Assembly: GCA_934670175.1 (NCBI GenBank)
Contig: CAKUOX010000021.1
Span: 1-36,319, forward strand
Direction of reading: 5' to 3'
Length of the DNA stretch: 36,319 nt
Source of the DNA: an uncultured Clostridia bacterium
GTDB lineage: Bacteria > Bacillota > Clostridia > Christensenellales > Aristaeellaceae
The notes under the pieces were generated by a model. That model was not told the origin of the DNA and ran no database searches. It saw nothing but the letters and a program-made list of their open reading frames with translations. Numbering within the stretch: the stretch's first letter is position 1; every line of letters begins with the position of its first letter. Below, one piece after another: positions 21,508-28,882 of this stretch. The position numbers were made by a program, and so were the translations under genes.

Positions 21508-23442
21508 CTATTCCGGCTGTTCCAGTTCCGCCGCCGCTTCGGACGCCGCTTCCCATTCGGCGTACAGCGCCTCCATGGATGCGCTGCATTCGCGGTGCTG
21601 CCGCGCGATTTCCTGCGCCATTTCCACATCCTTATAGGTTTCCGGATCGGCCATCTGCGCTTCGAGCCGCGCGATCTCCGCTTCAGCGTCGGCAATGGCC
21701 GTTTCGGCAGCCTTCAGCCTGTCCAAAATGGCGCGCTTCTCCGCCGCAGCCATGCGCGCACGGCGCTTTTCGCGGTCGATCTGCGTTTTCGTGCGGCCGT
21801 CGCTCTCCTCGAGTGCAATGCCTGCCGCCTCGCGCCGCTTGACCTCCAGATAATCATCATAATTGCCGGAATACTCGCGCGCGCCGTCCGCGCTCATTTC
21901 CACCACGCGATTCGCCACGCGGTTGATGAAATAGCGGTCGTGCGACACGGTGAGCAGCGTGCCGTCAAAATCCTCCAGCGCGCCCTCCAGCACCTCGCGG
22001 CTGTCCATGTCCAGATGGTTGGTCGGCTCGTCCAACAGCAGCAGGTTATCGTGGCGCAGCATCAGCTTGGCCAGCGACACACGCCCCTTTTCGCCGCCGG
22101 AGAGGGTCTTGATGGGCTGATATACATCGTCGCCGGTAAACAGGAAAAGCGCCAGCACGCTGCGGATGCGATCCATTTCCAGGCGCGGAAATTCATCCCA
22201 GACCTCGTTCAGAATGTCCTTTTCAGGGTTGAGCCGCGTCTGATGCTGCTCATAGTAGCCCATATCCACATTCGAACCGAATACCACCGTGCCGCTGTCT
22301 GGCTGAAGCCGGCGCGCGATGATGTTCAGCAGCGTGGATTTGCCCACGCCGTTCGGCCCGATGATCGCCACGCGGTCGCCCAGCCGCAGCTGAAGGCTGA
22401 AGTGCTCAAACAGCTTGCGTCCTTCAAAGCCCTTGGAAACGTCCTTCACGCCGAGCACCTCTTCGCCGGTGCGCCGCCGCGCCTCGAAGCTCATGCGCAG
22501 CTTCTGCTCGCTCTTCGGCCTTTCCAGGCGTTCCATCTTTTCAAGCCGCTTCTCGCGGCTCTCCGCCGCCTTGATGGACTTTTCGCGGTTAAACATGCGA
22601 TAGCGCTGGATGATGGCCTCCTGCCGCGCGATCTCCGCCTGCTGCAGGTCATATTCCTTGATCTGGCGCTCGATGTCCGCCTGACGCTTTACGGAAAAAA
22701 CGTCGTAATTGCCCTCGTATTGCACGATGTGCCCCATGGAGATCTCAGCCATGCAGTCGCACACGGCGTTTAGAAAATAGCGGTCGTGCGAAATGACCAG
22801 CACCGTGCCGCGATACTTCTTCAACGTCTCCTCCAGCCACTGCACCGATTGCAGGTCCAGGTGGTTGGTCGGCTCGTCCAGCAGCAGCAGCTCCGGCTGC
22901 GTCAGCAGCAGCCGCGCCAGGCACAGCCGCGTCTTTTCACCGCCGGACAGCAGGCGCGCAGGCTGATCCTCGCGGCCCCGCGCAAAGCCCAGACCCGCCA
23001 AAACGCCCTGGATGCGGCTCGGCCACTCGTAGCCGCCGGACGCCTCGAAGCGGTCCAGCAGGTTTGCATAGCTTCGGGACAGGCGCGCGCAGGCCTCTGC
23101 GTCCTCGTGCTGCTCCGCCATTTCCGCCTCCACCGCCCGCAGCCTTCGCTCCATTTCCCGCAGCGGCTCAAACACGCGCTCAAGCTCCTGCTGCACGGTC
23201 AGATCGGACTGTATGTCCGCCTCCTGCGTCAGCAGACCCACCCGCGCGCCGCGCGCCACCGAGACCACGCCCGAATCCGGCTCCATGCTGCCCGCGATCA
23301 GCTTGAACAGCGTGGACTTGCCGCAGCCGTTGACGCCGGTCAGCCCCATGCGCTGTCCGGTCTGCAGCGTAAGATCCGCGTCCTTCAGGACGGCGTTCAT
23401 CTGGAACGATTTATTCAGTTTTTGAATGGATAGCAATATCAT
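21508..23442 (-). CDS. ABC-F family ATPase (ribosome-associated or resistance type)
   Basis: A 644-aa soluble protein with two ABC domains and no membrane part. Domain 1: Walker A GVNGCGKST (35-43), signature LLSGGEKTR, Walker B LLLLDEPTNHLD. A charged linker follows, of the kind that reaches towards the P-site tRNA in EttA-like proteins (QRYRMFNREKSIKAAESREKR). Domain 2: GPNGVGKST, LSGGEKGR, LLLLDEPTNHLD. The C-terminus (about 545-640) is a coiled coil rich in Arg, Lys, Glu and Ala. I start at 23442 (MILLSIQKLNKSF), where the domain begins; the ribosome site is weak. It lies 34 nt after the methyltransferase gene. Whether it is a translation factor or an antibiotic-protection protein cannot be told here. 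Confidence 0.92.
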   Translation of the reverse strand: MILLSIQKLNKSFQMNAVLKDADLTLQTGQRMGLTGVNGCGKSTLFKLIAGSMEPDSGVVSVARGARVGLLTQEADIQSDLTVQQELERVFEPLREMERRLRAVEAEMAEQHEDAEACARLSRSYANLLDRFEASGGYEWPSRIQGVLAGLGFARGREDQPARLLSGGEKTRLCLARLLLTQPELLLLDEPTNHLDLQSVQWLEETLKKYRGTVLVISHDRYFLNAVCDCMAEISMGHIVQYEGNYDVFSVKRQADIERQIKEYDLQQAEIARQEAIIQRYRMFNREKSIKAAESREKRLEKMERLERPKSEQKLRMSFEARRRTGEEVLGVKDVSKGFEGRKLFEHFSLQLRLGDRVAIIGPNGVGKSTLLNIIARRLQPDSGTVVFGSNVDMGYYEQHQTRLNPEKDILNEVWDEFPRLEMDRIRSVLALFLFTGDDVYQPIKTLSGGEKGRVSLAKLMLRHDNLLLLDEPTNHLDMDSREVLEGALEDFDGTLLTVSHDRYFINRVANRVVEMSADGAREYSGNYDDYLEVKRREAAGIALEESDGRTKTQIDREKRRARMAAAEKRAILDRLKAAETAIADAEAEIARLEAQMADPETYKDVEMAQEIARQHRECSASMEALYAEWEAASEAAAELEQPE

Positions 23443-23476
23443 ACGCCCGTCTGCCCTGCCTCCGTCCTGCCGATCG

Positions 23477-24337
23477 TCATACCTGGCTCCAGCGGCCGCT
23501 CGCGCCGCACGGCAGCACGCCGCCGCAGCGCACGGGCAGCACGATCTCATCCGCCGCAACCTGTCCGCCGCGCCTGCGCGCCGCCGTCATGCGCAGCATG
23601 TTACTCAACACCGCCGGCTGAAGTCCGGTGGTGTAGCTGTTGATGAGCATAAACAGCGCGTCCTGCGCCAGCACCTTTTCGCACGCGGAGACCAGCCCGA
23701 ACAGCTCATTTTCCAGCTTCCATACCTCGCCGCCGGGACCCCTGCCATAGCTGGGCGGATCCATCAGGATGCCCTCGTAGACGTTGCCGCGGCGCGCCTC
23801 GCGCTCCACGAATTTCAGCGCGTCGTCCACAATCCAGCGCACGCGCGTTTCATCGATGCCCGACAGCTTGCGGTTCTCCCCCGCCCATTGCACCATGCCC
23901 TTGGCCGCGTCCACATGCGTCACCTTCGCGCCCGCCGCCGCGCAGGCGCAGGTCGCGCCGCCGGTGTAGCCGAACAGGTTCAGCACGCGCACCGGACGGC
24001 CTGCCTTTCGGATCAGGCTCGCCATCCAGTCCCAGTTCACGGCCTGTTCAGGAAAAAGGCCGGTGTGCTTAAAGCCCGTTGGGCGCACATAAAAGCTCAG
24101 CTCGCCGTATTTCAGCACCCAGCGCTCCGGCAGCTTCCTGAAAAATTCCCACTCGCCGCCGCCCTTTGCCGAGCGATGATACCAGGCGTCCGCCGTGCGC
24201 CACAGCTCCGGCTGCTGCTTCGGCCAAATGGCCTGCGGATCCGGACGGCGCAGAATGATATCCTTCCAGCGCTCCAGCTTTTCGCCGTCGCCAGTGTCTA
24301 TAACTTCATATTCTTTCCAGTCGGAAGCAACAAACAT
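23477..24337 (-). CDS. Class I SAM-dependent methyltransferase (RlmI-like)
   Basis: A 286-aa methyltransferase. The SAM-binding motif is VLNLFGYTGGATCACAAAGA followed by VTHVDAAKGMVQWA; the catalytic motif is ILMDPPSYGRGP. This arrangement is that of the 23S rRNA m5C1962 methyltransferase group, but the usual N-terminal PUA domain is missing, being replaced by about 110 residues with ERWVLKYGELSFYVRPTGFKHTGLFPEQ. AAGGAG lies before the ATG. It begins 14 nt after the stop of the thymidine kinase fusion, so kinase, methyltransferase and ABC-F are probably cotranscribed. The exact RNA target is not certain. Confidence 0.85.
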   Translation of the reverse strand: MFVASDWKEYEVIDTGDGEKLERWKDIILRRPDPQAIWPKQQPELWRTADAWYHRSAKGGGEWEFFRKLPERWVLKYGELSFYVRPTGFKHTGLFPEQAVNWDWMASLIRKAGRPVRVLNLFGYTGGATCACAAAGAKVTHVDAAKGMVQWAGENRKLSGIDETRVRWIVDDALKFVEREARRGNVYEGILMDPPSYGRGPGGEVWKLENELFGLVSACEKVLAQDALFMLINSYTTGLQPAVLSNMLRMTAARRRGGQVAADEIVLPVRCGGVLPCGASGRWSQV

Positions 24338-24351
24338 CTTTATTATTCTCC

Positions 24352-25353
24352 TTACAAATCGATGCGCATGACCTGCATGTCTCCAAGCTGCGGATCATCG
24401 AAGACCACGCCCGCCTCCGCATAGGCGCGCTGCCGGAAGAAGCCCTCGATGGTGCGCTGATGCACAAAGCCAAAGCGCGCGTAAAACGGCTCCATGTCCT
24501 CGGAGGTGCCGACCTCCATATACCGGCAGCGCGGCCGGTAGAGCTTGAGCAAATGCCGCAGCAGGTGCGAAGCGTAGCCGCGGTGCCGCTCGTTGGGCGC
24601 AGTCGCCAGATTGCACAGTTCGCACTTGTTTCCGGTCTCGTCCATCCGTACCACCGCCTCGGCGACCGGCTGTCCGTTCATCATCAGCACATACAGCTCG
24701 CCGTCGGCAAGATAGCGGCCGATCATCTCCTCGCTGGGATCGGCCAGCAGCATCAGCGGCAGATAGGTCTTTTTGCCCGTGGTAATTTTGCGGATCTCCC
24801 GCGGCGCCAGCTCGCCCGCGCGCCAGTGCCTGCGGCACAGCGCCACATAGCTCTCGTTGCCGCCCAGCACGATCTGCTCGCCCTCGCGCGCGACCTTGCC
24901 GTTTACCACGCGCGCATTGCATATGGCCTTGCGCCCGCACCAGCAAACGGTTTTGATTTCCTCGATCGTATCCGCCCACGCCATCAGCCAGGTGCTGCCC
25001 TCGAACAGATTGCCCTGGAAATCCGCGCGCAGGCCATAGCAGATGACCGGAATGTTCATATCGTCCACGATCTCCACCAGACGCCATACCTGTTCCTTTT
25101 TCAGGAACTGCGCCTCATCCACGATCACGCAGTCGTAGCCCGACAGGTTCACCGAATCGAGCTCTTCCATATAAATGCAGGGCGCGCTCAGCCCGCTGCG
25201 CGAGCCGACCAGGCGTTCGCCGTCGCGCTTGTCCAGCTGCGGCTTGATCATCAGCGCGTTCTGACCGCGCTCGTGGTAATTATATTGCACCATGATGGCG
25301 TTGGCGGTTTTGGAGGAACCCATCGCACCATAGCGGAAATACAGCTTGGCCAT
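24352..25353 (-). CDS. tdk: Thymidine kinase fused to a GNAT acetyltransferase domain
   Basis: A 333-aa protein in one open frame. Residues 1-190 are a type II thymidine kinase: Walker A GAMGSSKT (9-16), Walker B VIVDEAQF (76-83), the lasso and zinc region with CWCGRKA (Cys137, Cys139) and CRRHW (Cys173, His176). This enzyme salvages thymidine to dTMP. Residues 195-333 form a GNAT acyltransferase, with the acetyl-CoA loop region at ERHRGYASHLLRHLLK and the terminal FYARFGFVHQRT and GDMQVMRIDL typical of YvbK-like members. Usual thymidine kinases end near residue 200. AAGGAG lies 11 nt before the ATG. The role of the acetyltransferase half is unknown. Confidence 0.88.
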   Translation of the reverse strand: MAKLYFRYGAMGSSKTANAIMVQYNYHERGQNALMIKPQLDKRDGERLVGSRSGLSAPCIYMEELDSVNLSGYDCVIVDEAQFLKKEQVWRLVEIVDDMNIPVICYGLRADFQGNLFEGSTWLMAWADTIEEIKTVCWCGRKAICNARVVNGKVAREGEQIVLGGNESYVALCRRHWRAGELAPREIRKITTGKKTYLPLMLLADPSEEMIGRYLADGELYVLMMNGQPVAEAVVRMDETGNKCELCNLATAPNERHRGYASHLLRHLLKLYRPRCRYMEVGTSEDMEPFYARFGFVHQRTIEGFFRQRAYAEAGVVFDDPQLGDMQVMRIDL

Positions 25354-25372
25354 GAGGCAGAATACTCCTTTG

Positions 25373-25394
25373 TACTTCGTAATTACTTCGTAAT
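25373..25394. repeat. 11-bp tandem repeat upstream of the thymidine kinase ribosome site
   Basis: TACTTCGTAAT is present twice head to tail (25373-25383, 25384-25394). Each copy carries a short inverted repeat TTAC-N3-GTA(A), so the pair makes two similar half-palindromes one helical turn apart. It could be a regulator site or a chance duplication. No clear -35/-10 pair was found for this gene. Confidence 0.7.
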
Positions 25395-25447
25395 CCTTGT
25401 TTTTTCGACGCACAGCCGGATATTTCCTGCCAAACGCCGGGTTAATC

Positions 25448-25476
25448 TTGCAGACGCGCCCATTTTCGGGTACAAT
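25448..25476 (+). promoter_or_regulatory. Promoter of tmcAL
   Basis: TTGCAG (25448-25453), 17 bp, TACAAT (25471-25476). The expected start near 25483 makes an ATG at 25486 practically leaderless and supports the ATG at 25522. Confidence 0.65.
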
Positions 25477-25521
25477 GCTGATAGAATGCGCATTCAGACG
25501 CAAAGCGAGGCGAAAGAGCAG

Positions 25522-26691
25522 ATGAAAATAGCGGGCGTCATCGCCGAATACAATCCATTCCACCTGGGGCACGCCTACCATCTCCGCGAAACGCGAGCGC
25601 GCACCGGCTGCGACTATGTGGTGGCATGCATGACGGGCAGCTTTACCCAGCGCGGCGAGGCCGCCTGCGCCTCCAAGTGGGCGCGCACCCGCGCGGCGCT
25701 GAGCTGCGGCGCGGACGCCGTGTTCGAGCTGCCCGCGCTGTTTGCCGTGCGCACCGCGGACGCCTTCGCGCGCGGCGGCGTAGCCATTCTGGCCAGCGTC
25801 GGCTGCGATGTACTTTCCTTCGGCTGCGAGACCGGCGACCTGGCGATCATTTCGCGCCTGGCCGAGCTGCGCGCCAACGAGCCCGAGTGCCTGTCCGCCG
25901 CCATTCGCGATGGGCTCGCCGCAGGCAGATCGCACGCCCGCGCGCGCGGCGAGGCGCTTGCCGAAATGCTTTCGCTGCCGCCCGAATCGCTGAACGCGCC
26001 GAACCTGATTCTCGCGTCGGAATACCTGCGCGCCATGCGCGAGCAGGCTTCCGGCATGCAGCCCGTGGCAATTGAGCGCCGAGGCGACTACCGCAGCGAC
26101 GCGCTGAGCGGACTGGCCTCGGCGAGCGCCATTCGAAGCGCCGTACGGCGCGGCGACCCGCGCGCCGCTGACCATCTGCCGCCCGAGGCGCAGTTTCAGC
26201 TGCGCGGCGCGGGCGAAATGCACGAGATGGACGATCTGCTGCTCTTCAGGCTGCGCGAAATGGGCGCAGGCGGCATCGCCGCACTGCCCGATGCGGGCGA
26301 GGGGCTGGACGCACGCGTATACGCCGCGGCGCTGCGGTCGGGCAGCCGCGCGGAGCTGATCGAGCGCGTGAAGTGCAAGCGCTACACCTACGCCCGCATT
26401 TCCCGCCTGTGCGCGCACGCGCTGCTGGGACTGACGGCGCAGCTGGCACAGCGCCATCCACTGCCGGAATACGCCCGCCTGCTCGGCCTGCGCGCAGACG
26501 CCGCGCCGCTGACGCGCGAAATCAAGGCGCGCGCATCGCTGCCGCTCGCTCCGGACGCCGCCATGCTGCGCGGAAATGAAATATTCGATCTGGAATGCCG
26601 CGCCACCGACCTGCGCGCGCTGCTGTGCGGCCAGCGCGAGGAGCGCTGTGCCGGACAGGAATTCACGCAGAAATTCGTGCGCGTGCCCTGA
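25522..26691 (+). CDS. tmcAL: tRNA(Met) cytidine acetate ligase
   Basis: A 389-aa member of the TmcAL family (formerly DUF795), which activates acetate with ATP and makes N4-acetylcytidine at the wobble base of elongator tRNA-Met. The nucleotidyltransferase HIGH-type motif is AEYNPFHLGHAYHL (8-21), followed by MTGSFTQRGEAA (37-48) and SKWARTRAAL (51-60). The middle has GDYRSDALSGLASASAIRSAV, another hallmark. The C-terminal third is alanine- and arginine-rich, in keeping with the GC-rich DNA. The ATG at 25522 starts directly at the fold. It ends 6 nt from the stop of the convergent membrane-protein gene. Confidence 0.9.
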   Translation: MKIAGVIAEYNPFHLGHAYHLRETRARTGCDYVVACMTGSFTQRGEAACASKWARTRAALSCGADAVFELPALFAVRTADAFARGGVAILASVGCDVLSFGCETGDLAIISRLAELRANEPECLSAAIRDGLAAGRSHARARGEALAEMLSLPPESLNAPNLILASEYLRAMREQASGMQPVAIERRGDYRSDALSGLASASAIRSAVRRGDPRAADHLPPEAQFQLRGAGEMHEMDDLLLFRLREMGAGGIAALPDAGEGLDARVYAAALRSGSRAELIERVKCKRYTYARISRLCAHALLGLTAQLAQRHPLPEYARLLGLRADAAPLTREIKARASLPLAPDAAMLRGNEIFDLECRATDLRALLCGQREERCAGQEFTQKFVRVP

Positions 26692-26697
26692 ATGCGG

Positions 26698-27192
26698 CTA
26701 CTTCCGGTTTTCCTTTACCGCCGCGTCCAGCAGCGCCCTCGTCTGAGCGTCCGCCTGGATCAGTGCGGTCTTTACGCCGTCGCTGCCCTTATAGACCACG
26801 GCCAGCGCGGGCAGATCGCTCCGGCAATACAGCGCGCGCACGCGCCGCGTTTCCGGATAGCGCTTCTTTGCCGCCTCGGGCGTGCCGGTAAAGACGATCT
26901 GACGCAGATAGATGTCCTCGATAAAGCGCGCGCGCTTGCCATAGCTGCGGGTCAGGCGCAGCACGCCGCCGTCGATCTCATAGCCGTAGCGCACCACATA
27001 CACGCGCAGCACATACAGCGCCAGCAGTATGCCGATCGCCCAGAAGCCGATGCTCGCGGCGGTATAGCCGATCCAGCCCGCCAGATAATCCAGCACGATG
27101 TAATTGATCAGCACCAGCACCGCCACCAGCGCCAGCACCACCAGAAAGCCGCGCGCGGGCGTCATTTTTTTATGACCGACCACCTGTTTCAT
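26698..27192 (-). CDS. Small membrane protein with PH-like C-terminal domain, function unknown
   Basis: A 164-aa protein. After a basic start there are two membrane helices (about 13-35, FLVVLALVAVLVLINYIVL, and 43-68, GFWAIGILLALYVLRVYVV). The rest is cytoplasmic, opening YGYEIDGGVLRLTRSYGKRARFI, a pattern that resembles bacterial PH-like domains of the YdbS/YcdB sort: beta strands and a final helix. The ATG at 27192 has GGAGG 7 nt upstream. It has its own promoter and is convergent with tmcAL without room for a terminator. I cannot assign a function. Confidence 0.8.
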   Translation of the reverse strand: MKQVVGHKKMTPARGFLVVLALVAVLVLINYIVLDYLAGWIGYTAASIGFWAIGILLALYVLRVYVVRYGYEIDGGVLRLTRSYGKRARFIEDIYLRQIVFTGTPEAAKKRYPETRRVRALYCRSDLPALAVVYKGSDGVKTALIQADAQTRALLDAAVKENRK

Positions 27193-27234
27193 ATTTTGAC
27201 CTCCATATTCAAAGCCTGTGATCCCATATATGGC

Positions 27235-27263
27235 ATTATATCGAAAAAACGCTCCAAACACAA
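27235..27263 (-). promoter_or_regulatory. Promoter of the PH-like membrane protein gene
   Basis: On the minus strand TTGTGT (27258-27263), 17 bp, TATAAT (27235-27240). It is divergent from the YhaM promoter and the two -35 boxes are 3 bp apart. Confidence 0.55.
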
Positions 27264-27266
27264 GCC

Positions 27267-27295
27267 TTGACAGCGCGCGTCAATCGGTTTATCAT
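27267..27295 (+). promoter_or_regulatory. Promoter of yhaM
   Basis: TTGACA (27267-27272), 17 bp, TATCAT (27290-27295), with the ATG about 30 nt beyond the expected start. Confidence 0.65.
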
Positions 27296-27331
27296 AAAAT
27301 CAGCATCCGTATATAACAGGAGGACGACCAA

Positions 27332-28297
27332 ATGAAACAGCAGCCTCAGCTTGCCTCGATGATCAAGGGGCAAATGTTCGACGGCTTTCTTCTCACCCGT
27401 GCTGCTGCGCAGAAAACCAGCTCCAACGGCAGCAAATATCTGGATATGACGCTCTGTGATATTTCCGGCGAGGTCAACGCCAAGATGTGGGACGGGCTGA
27501 CCCCCGCGCCCGCCGTGGCGGAGGTGCTGCGCGTGCGCGGCATGATGCTGGAATACAACGGCCGGCCGCAGCTGCGCGTGGATAAAATGCGTCCTGCCAC
27601 TGAAAACGACGATTACGATATGTCCGCGCTCACGCCCTGCGCGCCGGAATCTCCGGAAACGATGAAGGGCGAGATCATGGCGCGCATCGAGGCCATGGCC
27701 GACCCGCAGCTGCGCGCGCTCGTTTCGGCGCGGCTGGAAATGTGCGGCGATCAGCTGGATTATTATCCGGCGGCTTCCAAGCTGCACCACGCGGAAAAAT
27801 CGGGACTGCTGCACCACACCAGCACCATGCTGCGCATGGCGGGTTACGTCTGCCAGGTATACCCGCAGCTGGACGCCGACCTGCTGGCAGCGGGCGTAAT
27901 CCTGCACGACCTGTGCAAGATTGAGGAAATGGCGGCCGACGAAATCGGCATGGTGTCCGATTACACGGCGGAGGGCATGCTGATCGGGCATCTGGTGGAC
28001 GGCGTGGCGCAGATCGACGCGCTGGGCAGAGAGCTTGGCACGCGGCCGGAAACGCTGATGATGATCAAGCACATGATACTTTCTCACCACGATCTGCCCG
28101 AATACGGCAGCCCCAAGCCGCCGATGTTCCCCGAGGCGGAGGCGCTGCACACGCTGGATCTGCTGGACGCGCGCATGTTCGAAATGACGCGCGCGCTGAA
28201 GAACGCGCAGCCCGGCGGCTTCACGGAGCGCATCTGGTCGCTCGAACGGCGCCTCTATCGCCGAAAGGGCGACGGCGCGCAGGCTCCGGAGGATTGA
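27332..28297 (+). CDS. yhaM: 3'-5' exoribonuclease YhaM family
   Basis: A 321-aa nuclease. Residues 10-90 form an OB-fold (GFLLTRAAAQKTSSNGSKYLDMTLCDISGEVNAKMWD), followed by a helical linker and the HD domain with HHAEKSGLLHHT (152-163), ILHDLCKIEE (190-199) and the later HLVDG and ILSHH metal-binding histidines. In Bacillus, YhaM trims short RNAs and DNA from the 3' end. Length is near the family norm. GGAGG precedes the ATG. The last 20 residues are charged and less conserved. Confidence 0.9.
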   Translation: MKQQPQLASMIKGQMFDGFLLTRAAAQKTSSNGSKYLDMTLCDISGEVNAKMWDGLTPAPAVAEVLRVRGMMLEYNGRPQLRVDKMRPATENDDYDMSALTPCAPESPETMKGEIMARIEAMADPQLRALVSARLEMCGDQLDYYPAASKLHHAEKSGLLHHTSTMLRMAGYVCQVYPQLDADLLAAGVILHDLCKIEEMAADEIGMVSDYTAEGMLIGHLVDGVAQIDALGRELGTRPETLMMIKHMILSHHDLPEYGSPKPPMFPEAEALHTLDLLDARMFEMTRALKNAQPGGFTERIWSLERRLYRRKGDGAQAPED

Positions 28298-28299
28298 CC

Positions 28300-28328
28300 T
28301 TGCAATACAGCCGCTTTTGTTGTACACT
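28300..28328 (+). promoter_or_regulatory. Promoter of the rubrerythrin-like gene
   Basis: TTGCAA (28300-28305), 17 bp, TACACT (28323-28328). The same two hexamers with the same spacing are found before ychF. Confidence 0.55.
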
Positions 28329-28374
28329 GGATCTGGATAAACGGGCAAACGCCTACGCCGGAGGTTGAAGAACT

Positions 28375-28857
28375 ATGCTGCATGTATTCAGTGATCTGGA
28401 GGGCATCCGCATCGCCATTGAAATGGAAAGGCGCGGCGAGGCCTTTTACCGGCGCGCGGCGCGCGTGAGCCGCAGCGAGGAGACCATCGCGCTGCTGAAC
28501 GCGCTGGCAAACGACGAAACGAACCATCGCGCGGAGTTTGAGCGCCTGTACCGCAACGAGAGCGGCGCGCTGTCCTCCGCCGCCTATGACGACGAGACCA
28601 ACGCCTATCTTTCGGCCATTGCCGCCGAATTCATGTTTCCCGAGGGCTTGATGGCGCTGCGCAGCGCGGGCTTTGAGGATCCCGCCGCCGTGCTTCAAAA
28701 CGCCATTCAGTCTGAAAAGGATTCCATACTGTTTTACACAGAGCTGACGCAGCACGCGCGCGACGCGCACGCCTGCGGCGTGTTCACCGAAATCGCGCGT
28801 CAGGAGCGCGGGCACCTGTACCGTCTGCAGCGCCAGCTGGAGCTGCTGAACAAATAG
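28375..28857 (+). CDS. Rubrerythrin-like ferritin-fold protein (no rubredoxin domain)
   Basis: A 160-aa four-helix protein. Di-iron ligand motifs are in place: AIEMERRGEAFYRRAA (helix A, 14-29), NDETNHRAEFERLY (helix B ExxH, Glu48 and His51), AIQSEKDSILFY (helix C) and EIARQERGHLYRL (helix D ExxH). The C-terminal rubredoxin domain of classical rubrerythrins is absent, so it must get electrons from a partner. The likely role is peroxide removal or iron handling in an anaerobe. GGAGG precedes the ATG. The next gene starts 25 nt later and may be cotranscribed. Confidence 0.87.
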   Translation: MLHVFSDLEGIRIAIEMERRGEAFYRRAARVSRSEETIALLNALANDETNHRAEFERLYRNESGALSSAAYDDETNAYLSAIAAEFMFPEGLMALRSAGFEDPAAVLQNAIQSEKDSILFYTELTQHARDAHACGVFTEIARQERGHLYRLQRQLELLNK

Positions 28858-28882
28858 AGCTGAAAAATCGGAGGGAAGAATC

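Noticed and set aside
25354..26457. N-terminal extension of the thymidine kinase frame by about 368 residues
   Set aside because: It runs antisense through tmcAL and across a promoter, while an ATG with AAGGAG lies exactly at the start of the kinase fold.
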